A DNA stretch of 64,000 nucleotides from Lichenostomus cassidix (Eukaryota > Chordata > Aves > Passeriformes > Meliphagidae). Shown piece by piece: positions 1 through 9,517 of the stretch. Within the stretch, counting starts at the first letter, position 1. Each line of letters opens with the position of its first letter. The stretch is taken from positions 868,001-932,000 of the forward strand of contig VLJF02000840.1 of assembly GCA_008360975.2 (NCBI GenBank), read 5' to 3'. The notes beneath the pieces are model-generated. The model made no database searches, was not told the DNA's origin, and was given only the letters and a program-made list of their open reading frames with translations. The position numbers and the translations under genes were made by a program.

Positions 1-8
1 ATCCTTGC

Positions 9-23
9 AGCGCCCCCTGCTGG
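9..23. promoter_or_regulatory. CTCF-like motif at duplication-unit edge
   Basis: The stretch AGCGCCCCCTGCTGG is the reverse complement of CCAGCAGGGGGCGCT, which matches the known CTCF core very closely. The sequence around it recurs at 7521 and 38979, so this is probably the last member of an array cut by the window edge. Binding is inferred. Confidence 0.45.
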
Positions 24-59
24 CCGTGGTCATATTGACACCAAATAAGGAAAAACAGC

Positions 60-270
60 TCTGAGCAGGTTGGAAGCTTCTGTTATTGTGTTGTTTGATC
101 TCTTCTGTTCTCTTTATTTTCTAGTAAAGAACCGTTCTTCCTTTTTCTACAGTTAGGCCTGGAAGCCCTGAAATTTTCAAAGTTATAATAATTTGGAGTG
201 AGGCATCTTCTTTCCATTCCAAGAATATTCCCACCCTCCTTGGCAGACATTTGTCTTTTAAACCAAGACA
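60..270 (+). mobile_element. 3' fragment of ERVL-like LTR
   Basis: This AT-rich segment ends in AAACCAAGACA. It aligns by eye with the last 200 bases of the complete LTR at 634-1526: a polypyrimidine run, a CTAGTAAAGAACC or CTAATAAAGAACC block holding a polyadenylation-type hexamer, then TTATAATAATTTGGAG. The 5' part of the LTR is absent. Closely similar fragments lie at about 7570-7780 and 39030-39240, so it was copied with the segmental duplications. The short open frames here are not genes. Confidence 0.5.
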
Positions 271-633
271 GCTGCCAAATCCAGGGTTCCCGTGTGGATA
301 GGACACACACTCCAAGAGAAAGCAGGGTCAGACATGTGACCACTTCATGCTCTGCCTTTTAAGCCCCTGGGCCACCATGGGCCCTCCCCCCAGGTGGGAC
401 TTCCAGTCACTTGGCCACTCAGGAGTTGGGTTGGACAGAGCATCACACTGTCCCCAGTGTGCCATGGCTGACGGATTGATAGACACACAGGGCCCTGTCA
501 CACCCAAAGCAAAGCCTGACCAACCCCCTATCACACACAGGTGTTCCAAAACGTCTCCAGACATCAAACTATTCCTGTCTCTGACACCTCACCCTGTGCC
601 ATGGATTGATCCCTACTACCCTGGAAAAGGGGG
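271..633. other. intergenic DNA, no gene seen
   Basis: Unique-looking sequence between two LTR pieces. It is repeated at about 7781-8144 and 39241-39602 as part of the duplicated block. Open frames differ between the copies and carry no recognisable domain. Confidence 0.6.
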
Positions 634-1526
634 TGTCAGAGGTTGGGGAGCCTTGGAATTTTTTTCTCCATTCCTGTTACTAAGCAACAAATAGCTGGGT
701 GATTAGAGCCATCAACTCCTTTGTAAGAGACAAAAGTGTGTGCTTGGGCGGGGCAGGGTAATGCAGGAACTGGCCCTTGGAACTGGCACTCTGGTCGTCC
801 AGACACCTAGAGGAGAGACTGCTCTTTGCCTCTGGCTGCAACCACAGGAAAATCCAGCTGTGCTCTGCCTTTCTCCTCTTGGCTGGGTGAGCTTTGATTT
901 AACCTCTTTCCCACTGGGAAGCGTGCTTTTCCCTGGCTGCGTTTTCTCGCAGCAGCTGCTAGGGGAGTCTGGCTGTCCCTGCCGCCCTCCCCGCTCTGCC
1001 GCACGAGACTGCAGTGTCTGCTGTGACTGCAGAGCTCTTGCTACCTCTCTACCTAGCTGGGAGAGCCAGCCCCTTGCTCCCCTCTGCCGCCCTGCTCGTC
1101 GCTCTGAGCTGTTTGCTGCCCTGCCTGCTTTCTCAGCCTCTTCCAATATCACCAGCTGTCTGAGGCTGACCTGACCCCGCGCCACAGCGCCACCTGCAGC
1201 CGCTCGGCAGTCATCGCACCTGCCCTGCCTGACCGGGAGCTCAACAGCGCCCCTGCTGCTTGTGACCATGATTACACCACATGGGAAAAGGCTCGGCAGC
1301 TCAAAAGTCATCTGCCATTGGTTTCTGGGTCTATTTGTGGTTGCTATTATTGTTATTGTTTGTTTATAGATGCTAGTAAGGAACTGTTATTCCTTTTCCC
1401 ATACCTTTGCCTGAAATCCCTTGATTTTCAAAATTAAAATAATTCTGAGGGAGGGGAAATCACATTGTCTGTCCTAAGGGAGGTTTCAACCTCTCTTAGC
1501 AGACACCTGTCTTTCAAACTGAGACA
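634..1526 (+). mobile_element. solo LTR, ERVL-like, about 893 bp
   Basis: The element begins TGTC and ends GAGACA, the TG...CA form of an LTR. It is flanked on both sides by the 5-bp direct repeat GGGGG (629-633 and 1527-1531). No internal retroviral region accompanies it, so it is a solo LTR. Copies of nearly equal length lie at 8145-9032, 20206-21099 and 39603-40489. The ERVL-type assignment rests on the 5-bp target duplication and resemblance to songbird LTRs, and is tentative. Confidence 0.65.
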
Positions 1527-2009
1527 GGGGGAAACTCCGGAATGCCCACAGTGCCTTGGTGACATCATAGTGTGGGGGAACACAGCAGAGGAGGGTTTAG
1601 AGACAGAGGAGAAGAGAATCCAGAGCCTCCTGAAGGCTGCTTTGGCCATCAAAGCAATGAAGGTCCACCTGCCAGGTTCCTTCTGGTAGGGGAATCGTGC
1701 TGGGGGCAGCGTCTGGGGTTTGTTCCTTGTTGGACCTTTCCCTGGAAATCATTCCTTTTCTGACCCTTTTGATTCTGAATCTTGTTGCTGTTGCTGTTGG
1801 TTTTCTTGTGTCATTGCTGTTTGCAGGAAATTGTTCTTCTCTCAGCCCTTTGGCATCTCTGCCTTTTGTGCCTCACCTGGGGGGGGGGGGTCAGCAGCCC
1901 CTGGTTTATAGGGGAAGCACACAGAGGTGTTGGTGCCCATGGGTGGGGATCTCCCCAGTGTCACCCAGTGCTCCCAGTGTCCCCCCATGCCCCCCAGTGT
2001 CCCCCATTG
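1527..2009 (-). other. 3' flank and likely 3' UTR of R1
   Basis: This is the region downstream of the R1 stop codon. It is conserved at about 9033-9517 and 40490-40973 downstream of R2 and R7. No canonical AATAAA is visible close to the stop on the minus strand; a TATAAA variant occurs near 1905. No other gene is seen. Confidence 0.5.
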
Positions 2010-5000
2010 TCACAGCACATTCTCATAGATGTCACTGGATTCCCGCCGTTGCCCATGGGGTCCTGGCAGCTCTGCATAGGTCACCTGGGGGTCCTGGGGT
2101 GGGGTGATGCTGGGGGACCCTGAAAGAGACACCAGTTTGGGAGGACCAAGGTAGGGAGTGACACCTGTGGGTGACGTGTCACTGTCACCTCCCACCCTGT
2201 ACTCACTGCCTGTCTGCTTGGTGATCACAACATGGCTGTACAGCACCTCCTCCTCCTCTGGGGGGGCTGGGGGCTCCGGGGGGACCCTGCTGGGATAAGG
2301 GGGTGTGTGGGAGGAGATGGAGAATTGTGGGGCTGGGGGTAATAGGGGGGTCATGGCTGGAGCCCCCAACTCACCTTTCCTGGTGCTTCCTGGCTGCTGC
2401 AAAGGAAAGAGTGAGGGGTGACTGTGGGGTCCCAGGGCCATGACCACACTCAGGAATCCTGAACCCTCACAGGACCCTCAGTTCCCACCAGGATCCCTGA
2501 GTATCCCTGAAGGGCCCCAGAATTCATGAACCCCCACAGTGTCACCAACCAACTCAGGCTCAAAATACCAAAGCCCTCCAAACTCCCCCACGACCCCTGA
2601 AAGAATCCCAGCAACCCTGCACAACCCTCCAGCATCTCCCCAAACCCTATAGGAGCCCAGCCAAGGTCACTGGGGGCTCAGCCCCACCCCAAGTCAGGCT
2701 ATAGACCCCCAAATCCTACGGCTACCAGGGACCCCCATGACCCCATTGTCACCCACCCAGGTGGTGACACCGGTGCCAGGCCACGATGACACCCAGGAGC
2801 AGAACCAGAAACAACAGGGAACCACCGACCCCTGCGGCCACTGCAGGAAACAGACAGAGACACATTGGGGTCACCTGTCATCCCAGGGGTCTTGAACCCC
2901 CAGAGCGACTCCATATGACCCCACCTGTGCCCCAGTATCCCTGCGGTGTCACCTCCAGGGCCAGCTCTGGGCTGAGTGCCCGGAACACACGGTGCTCATC
3001 CAGCTGGTTGGTGGCCATGCACTGGTAGGTGCCAGAATGTCCCACATCGACGTCCCAAAGTTCCAGGAGGGGACCCTGGGCCACCTCCTGCCCGTCGCGT
3101 AGCCAGCTGAAGTTGACAGGTGCTGAGCCCACCTGCACCGAGCAGCACAGGGTCACGGGGTCACCTGTGTGCACCTGGAGTGCCGGGGGGCCAGGGGTGA
3201 TGGTGGCATTGGCCACGGGCACTGCGGGGACAGAGACGGGGCTGAGGGTGGGGGAGGGGATGGCATCAGGTGTGGGGGGAGGGGATGGGGGGATGACAAT
3301 ATCATGGGTGGGATCTCCCCCAGCCCAAGGGTCTCACTCACCCAGGACAGTGACAATCAATGGGTCACTTTCAACCGTGCTGTCCCCATCGCTGACCCGA
3401 CACTGGTAGTGGCCACTGTCCTTGTCCCCAACATGGCTCAGCTCCAGGCAGGGTCCAGTGCCCAGCGGTGTCCCCGAGCCCTCCCGGTGCCAGGAGAACG
3501 ACAGGGGACCTGTCCCCGTGGCCACTGCACAGCTCAGCACCAGGCTGTCACCAAGTGCCACCTGTCCATTGGGTGGCTGTGCTGACAAGGACACGCCTGA
3601 TACTGGGATCCCTGTGCAAAGGGGACAGCAGAGGACAGTGAGGGAGTGGGGACACCAGGAGAGAACAGGGGACAGCAGGGGACAGGGAGGGATACGGGGA
3701 CAGGGAGGGACACGGGGAGGGTCAGAGAGGGGTGGGAGGACCCCCAGGAGGGAGAAGGGGGTGCAAAAATGGGGGGGAACCTGGGAAGAGACCCCAGTGA
3801 GGATGGGGGATTCTGGGCAGAGACACATGGAGAGGGATGGGGGAACTCCAGGGAGGGCTGTTGGGAACCAGACGGGGATGTGGGGACCTGGGGACCATGG
3901 GGGGACCTCAGAGTGGGAGGGAGGGGACCCGGGGAGGTTGCCAGAGAGGGATAGGGGTACCCAGACAGGGGTGGGGGACCCGGGATGGGACCCAAGAAAG
4001 GATTGGGAGACCCAGGAAGGAACCAGGGAAGGGATGAAGGTCTCCGGGTGGGGCTGAGAGAGCTCAAGCAGGATGTTGGGGAAGAATGGGGAGACCCGGG
4101 GCAGGGAGGGTGATCTGGGGAGAGACCTGTGAAGGGATGAGGGGAGCCGGGAAAGGTGTCAGGGAGCTCTGGGGGGACACGGGCAGGGCTGGGGTACCCG
4201 GGGAGGCTGTGGGGGTTGCCGTGCCCATCCCCGCACTCACTGCGCACCGTGACGCGGAGCCGGGCGCTGCTCTTCCGCACGGCCCCCCCCTCGGAGCGCA
4301 CCTCGCAGCTGTAACTGCCCGAGTGGGAGACCCCCACGGCGGGCAGCAGGAGCTGCGGGGACCCCTGCGGGCCCCCCAGCAACTGCCCGTCCCGGTAGAA
4401 GAGGTGCAGGAGGGGGGCTCGGGGCCGCAGGGGGCTCGGGGTGCTGAGGCAGCTGAGATTCAGAGGGGACCCCTCGGTGGGCTCGGGGGAACCCTCCAGC
4501 TCCAGCACCGGCACCGTGAAGAGCTCTGGGAAGGAGGTGCGTGAGGAGGGATGGGAGACAGAGTGTGCTGGGGAGAGGCTGAGGGGCTGTGGGGATTTGG
4601 GGTGCTCACCATGCACTGTCACTGTCACCACCTTCGACAGCTGCCGCCACGAATTCCAGTTTTTCACCCAACCCATGCAGTGGTAGCCACCGGTGTCATT
4701 CACCGTCAAGGGGGACAGGGACAGCTCGGTCCCATCGAGAGGCCCCCTCAGATCGTTCCAGTCACGGTAGAATTGCACCCTGGTGACTGATTTGTCCCCC
4801 GAGCCCCGACAGCGCAGTGTCACTGTGTCCCCCTCCAGCAGCGCCCACGCTGGCACCTGCAGCACCAATGAGTCTGGGGGACGAGTAAGGACACATCACA
4901 CTGGGGGGTTCCTGATGGCACCAGGAGTGTCCCAGGTGTCCCCAAATCCCACAGGATGTCCCCTTGCACTGGGATGCTCTGCGACATCCTCATGTGCAGG

Positions 5001-5993
5001 GAACAGGCTCTGGTCACACGAGGGGTGTGACCCAGGATGCAGAGCTCACCCAGAGCCTTCGGGTGCCAAGCTGGGGACACAAACCTCCCTCACCGTTTAC
5101 AACAGTCACGGTGGGGCTGAGTCCCGTGCCAGGTCGGTAACACATGGAGGTGCCAATCTCGGTGACATGGAATTGGTGGAGTCCCTCCTTTTTCCACCAA
5201 TGCTTCCCATCCTTGTACCAGTAGGTGTCACTGGATGTCCCCGAGCCCAGGCAGGTCAGTGTCACTCTGTCCCACAGCACTGCTGGCATCCAGGGGGGAT
5301 ACACGAGGAGCTGGTTGGTCAGGGCACCTACAGGTGACAGGGGACACCAGCCTGCCAGGGCCACCGTGGGGCTGGGGACAGCAGGGTGGAGACATGGCAT
5401 CCTCCGAGGACTCACCAGCGAGGCTGAGGGTCTGGGCTGGAAGGCAGAAGGGACAGGGCTGGGTGGGGGTGGCACTGTGGGGACAGTGGCACCTAGTGGA
5501 GTGGGTGTGGGGGCTGTCCCCAAACTATCCCTGTGGGAACACACAGAGATACTGGGGGAGGGGACACCTCTGCTGCCCTGTGCTGGCACAGGTGACCCCC
5601 ACGACCCCATGGCCCATCTGCATGGTGCTTGCCCCATTGTCCCTGTCCCCCTGTCCCTGTGCCCACACCTGCCCCAGCCCCATGACGCCTCCCCACACTC
5701 TGGTGCCAAGACTCTTGTCCCTTCCTCTTGTCACAACATCCCAGTCCCCCCATTCCTGACTCATTCTTCCTGTCCCCACATCCACCTCACAACCCCAGTC
5801 ACACCAGTGTTCACCCCCACAGACTGGCTCTGGTGGCATTGGGGACCTCAGAGGACCCTGCTGCCCCCCTGTGCCCCGTCCCCACCGCTCGCTGCATTGC
5901 CAGGGCCATCCCTGGGGCATCAGGCCCGTGCCCAGGGCACTCACCCCACAGGAGCAGTGCCATCTTCCTGGCCATCCCAGTGTCCCCAGCCAT
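2010..5993 (-). CDS. R1: inhibitory FcR/FCRL-like receptor, five Ig domains, three ITIMs
   Basis: Exons on the minus strand: leader 5945-5993 and 5416-5436 (the 21-bp FcR-family mini-exon), D1 5094-5327, D2 4610-4873, D3 4241-4525, D4 3342-3611, D5 2925-3221, TM 2757-2840, tail 2375-2396, 2207-2289 and 2010-2119. All joins are GT-AG, and phases fit to give about 572 residues with no stop. Every Ig domain has its cysteine pair. D2, D3 and D5 carry NHS-, NLS- or NAT-type sequons in the family; D5 here has NAT. The TM segment (GVGGSLLFLVLLLGVIVAW) is uncharged. The tail has three ITIM-type tyrosines: VLYSHV, VTYAEL and DIYENV. By family, this is a surface immune receptor that recruits SHP phosphatases after tyrosine phosphorylation; the ligand is unknown. 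The start ATG is the first in a short hydrophobic leader, MAGDTGMARKMALLLW. An acceptor 3 bp further in would shorten the first tail exon without a frameshift. Confidence 0.85.
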
Positions 5994-6060
5994 CCAGGCT
6001 GGCTGTCACACACTGCCAGGGCCACCTGTCCCCGGGTGGTGGCTCTTCAGCCAGAGGAGA

Positions 6061-6077
6061 AGGAAGTGAGGTCACAT
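6061..6077 (-). promoter_or_regulatory. ETS core plus AGGTCA half-site upstream of R1
   Basis: The plus strand reads GGAAGTGAGGTCACAT, 68 bp upstream of the R1 ATG. The same element sits 64-68 bp upstream of R4, R5, R6, R8, R10 and the ancestral start position of R9. The GGAA core suits ETS factors such as PU.1, which drives many myeloid Fc receptor genes. Binding is inferred. Confidence 0.4.
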
Positions 6078-6689
6078 CTTGTACCCACATGTAGGTGGCC
6101 CTTGCTGGGGGCAGGGTTGGTAACAGGCTGAGCACATGATGGGGACATGGTGGCAACATAGCAAGGATATGCTGGGACATGCTAGGACACAGTGGGGACA
6201 CGGGAGACCCAGGAGTTCAGGCTCAGGGAAAATGGGGAGCCAAGGTGTCCCAGGGAATTGGGGTGTCCCAGGGAATTGGGGTGTCCCAGGAATAGGGTTA
6301 GGGAAAAGGGATCCCACGGGAATAGCGGCTGAAGAAGAAGAGGTTTCCTGGGAGGACAATCACAGGGGATTGGGGTCCTGGGGAATGGGCAGGGGGCCAA
6401 GGGTGGGGGTCCAAAGGGACCATTGTCACTCCTGTCCTCTCAGCCCCTCCCTGGGTCTGAGACGGAAAAGTCCCTCCAGTTGAGCTGGGACTGCCCTGCT
6501 GACCCTGCCCCCCCTTTAGGGGATTCCCTTGTCCTTCCCCCACCCCAGCCTGGGGCTCTTTCCTCTCTTCATTTCCCTTTCTTGTTTCGGGGGCGGAGCT
6601 GCCCTGCCGAGTGACACAGCCCGGGGGGGTCCTGTCCCTGCCCTCTGCAGCTGCTGCCAGCAGAGCGGGGACTGCGTGAGCTCGGGGCT
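6078..6689. other. R1 upstream region, GGGACA-rich
   Basis: It holds degenerate GGGACATGGT-type repeats and tandem GGAATTGGGGTGTCCCA units (about 6249-6292). It is nearly repeated at about 37463-38100 upstream of R6. No gene is seen. Confidence 0.5.
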
Positions 6690-7125
6690 GTCACCGTGGG
6701 AGGAGTCAGTGCCGGTGACAGCGATGGTGACAGTGAACAGCCAGAACCCCACAGATCACACCCCAATGCCCCACAGCCCCTACCCAACAGACTGGGCATC
6801 ATCAAGGTCCTGTCCTGGAGCTTGGGGACATTGATGTGGGACATTCTCGCACATACCAGTGCGTGGCCACCAACCAGCTGGACAGGCACCGCATGTTCCC
6901 AGCGCTCAGCCCAGAGCTGGCCCTGGAGGTGACACTGCGGGGACACTGGGGCACAGGTGGGGTCATACGGGGTCATGGGGGATTGCAGGATCCCCACGGT
7001 GACAGGTGACCCTGCTGTGACCCCTTCTGTCCCCAGCGGTGGCCACGGGTGCTGTCAGGACCCTCCTGTTCCTAATTCTGCTCCTGGCTGTCATCAGGGG
7101 CTGTCACTGCTGGACTGGAGAATTG
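6690..7125 (+). pseudogene. P1: inverted FCRL relic (D2 end, half D5, TM)
   Basis: On the plus strand, opposite to R1 and R2, lies a remnant: the last residues of a D2-type exon near 6700-6735 (VPVTAMVTV), then the second half of a D5 exon at about 6809-6954 (LELGDIDVGHSRTYQC-like, ending LALEVTL). A TM-like exon follows at about 7040-7123 (GAVRTLLFLILLLAVI). The leader, D1, D3 and D4 are absent, and D5 lacks its first cysteine, so it cannot encode a receptor. The TM retains an arginine where activating copies have NxxR, but the asparagine is lost. P2 at 38105-38570 is its duplicate. Confidence 0.65.
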
Positions 7126-7475
7126 GACACTGAGGGAAAGGGACTGAAAGGCTGTGGGTTTTGGGGAATTGTGCTGTAATGCCATGAGAGGCGCTGTTGT
7201 GGAGCTGAAAATCAGCTGGGGGGTGGGTGCTTCCTTCCTTCCATTCGGGACTGGGGAGAGCAGTGGTGTGTGTGTTGCGCAGGGTGTGTGTCTGGCCAGG
7301 ACACTGCTGTGCTGCCCCTTGGCACTGCGATCTGAGCTGCAGCCTTCACCGCTTCTGCCCACTGCCGGTGGAGCTGCCGGGACTGATTGGTGCTGAGAGA
7401 TTGCAAAAGGAGCGATTTCCCCTCTTTGCTCTGCCCGAGGCTGCCATGGCTGCGGAGGGGATCCGCTTGGGTTGC
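7126..7475. other. intergenic DNA, no gene seen
   Basis: Sequence between P1 and the CTCF-like motifs, repeated at about 38571-38916. It has only short open frames without domains. Confidence 0.5.
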
Positions 7476-7535
7476 AGCGCCCCCTGCTGGCCTGAGTGAT
7501 CCTTGGGTGTGGTGGTCTGCAGCGCCCCCTGCTGG
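7476..7535. promoter_or_regulatory. two CTCF-like motifs (7476-7490, 7521-7535)
   Basis: Two identical AGCGCCCCCTGCTGG cores lie 45 bp apart at the boundary between duplicated blocks. Both match the CTCF consensus on the minus strand. They correspond to the three-copy array at 38917-38993. Confidence 0.5.
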
Positions 7536-7569
7536 TCGTGGTCATATTGACACCAAATATGAAAAACAG

Positions 7570-7780
7570 CTCTGAGCAGGTTGGAAGCTTCTGTTATTGT
7601 GTTGTTTGATCTCTTCTGTTCTCTTTATTTTCTAATAAAGAACCATTATTCCTTTTTCTACAGTTAGGCCTGGAAGCCCTGTAATTTTTGAAGTTATAAT
7701 AATTTGGAGCGAGGCATCTTCTTTCCATTCCAGGAATATTCCCACCCTCCTTGGCAGTCATTTGTCTTTTAAACCAAGAC
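7570..7780 (+). mobile_element. 3' fragment of ERVL-like LTR
   Basis: Duplicate of the fragment at 60-270. This copy retains the hexamer AATAAA in TCTAATAAAGAACC, consistent with the LTR polyadenylation region, and ends AAACCAAGACA. Confidence 0.5.
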
Positions 7781-8144
7781 AGCTGCCAAATCCAGGGTTC
7801 CAGTGTGGATGGAACAGACACTCCAAGAGAAAGCAGGGTCAGACATGTGACCACTTCATGCTCTGCCTTTTAAGCCCCTGGGCCAAAATGGGCCCTCCCC
7901 CCAGGTGGGACTTCCGCTAACTTGGCCACTCAGGAGTTGGGTTGGACAGAGCATCACACTGTCCCCAGTGTGCCATGGCTGACAGACTGATGGACACACA
8001 GGGCCCTGTCACTAACAAAGCAAGGCCTGACCAACCCCCTATCACACACTGGTGTTCCAAATTGTCTCCAGACATCAAACTGTTCCTGTCTCTGACACCT
8101 CACCCTGTGCCATGGATTGATCCCAACTGTCCTGGAAAAGGGGG

Positions 8145-9032
8145 TGTCGGAGGTTGGGGAGCCTTGAGATTTTTTTCTCCATTCCTGTTACTTAGCAAGA
8201 AATAGCTGGGTGATTAGAGCCATCAACTCTTTTGTAAGAGACAAAAGGCTGTGCTTGGGCAGGGCAGGGTAAGGCAGGAACTGGCCATTGGAACTGGCTC
8301 TCTGGTCGTCTGGACACCGAGAGGAGAGGCTGCTCATTGCTTCTGGCTGCGACCACAGGAAAATCCAGCTGTGCTCTGCCTTTCTCCTCTTGGCTGGGTG
8401 AGCTTAGATTTAACCTCTTTCCCACTGGGAAGCGCGCTTTTCCCCGGCTGCATTTTTTCGCAGCAGTTGCTGGGGGGTCCAGCTGTCCCTGCTGCCCTCC
8501 CCGCTCTGCCGCATGAGACTGCCGTGTCTGCTGTGACTGCAGAGCTCTTGCTACCTCGCTGGCTAGCCGGGGAGAGCCAGCTCCTGCCCCTGCCGCCCTG
8601 CTCGTCGCTCTGAGCTGTTTGCTGCCCTGCCTGCTTTCTCAGCCTCTTCCAACATCACCAGCTGTCTGAGGCTGACCTGACCCTGCGCCACAGCGCCACC
8701 TGCAGCCGCTCGGCAGTCATCACACCTGCCCTGCCCGACCAGGAGCTCAACAGCGCCCCTGCTGCTTGCAACCGTGATTACACCACATGGGAAAAGGCTC
8801 GGCAGCTCAAAAGTCATCTGCCATTGGTTTCTGGGTCTATTCGTGGTTGCTATTATTGTTACTGCTTGTTTATAGATGCTAGTAATGAACTGATATTCCT
8901 TTTCCCATACCTTTGCCTGAAATCCCTTGATTTTCAAAATTAAAATAATTCGGAGGGAGGGGAGATCACATTCTCTGTCCTAAGGGAGGGTTCAACCTCT
9001 CTTAGCAGACACCTGTCTTTCAAACCGAGACA
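8145..9032 (+). mobile_element. solo LTR, ERVL-like
   Basis: Second copy of the 634-1526 LTR, TGTC to GAGACA. It has the same GGGGG 5-bp flanks (8140-8144 and 9033-9037), so it was carried here by segmental duplication rather than inserted again. Confidence 0.65.
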
Positions 9033-9517
9033 GGGGGAGACTCTGGAACACCCACAGTGCCTTGGTGACATCATAGTGTGGGGGAACACAGCAGAGGAGG
9101 GTTTGGAGACAGAGGAGAAGAGAATCCCGAGCCTCCTGAAGGCTGCTTTGGCCATCAAAGCAATGAAGGTCCAGAGCCCTGCCAGGTTCCTCCTGGTGGG
9201 GGAATCGTGCTGGGGGCAGCATGTGGGGTTTGTTCCTTGTTGGGCCTTTCCCTGGAAATCATTCCTTTTGTGACCCTTTTGATTCTGAATCTTGTTGCTG
9301 TTGCTGTTGGTTTTCTTCTGTCATTGCTGTTTGCAGGAAATTGTTCTTCTCTCAGCCCTTTGGCATCTCTGCCTTTTGTGCCTCACCTGGGGGGGGGCTG
9401 GCAGCAGCCCCTGGTTTATAGGGGAAGCACACAGAGGTGTTGGTGCCCATGGGTGGGGATCCCCAGTGCCCCCAGTGTCCCCCAGTGCTCCCAGTGTCCC
9501 CCCGGATCCCCCCAGTG

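Noticed and set aside
3422..4057. plus-strand glycine/arginine-rich open frame
   Set aside because: It is the antisense shadow of the D4 exon and the purine-rich D3-D4 intron of R1; the same shadow occurs in R2.
2010..5993. assignment to the CHIR/LILR leukocyte receptor family
   Set aside because: The second leader exon is exactly 21 bp, the FcR-family hallmark, whereas LILR-type genes have a longer one. The five-exon Ig layout with D5 NATITPGPPALQV also fits FcR/FCRL better.
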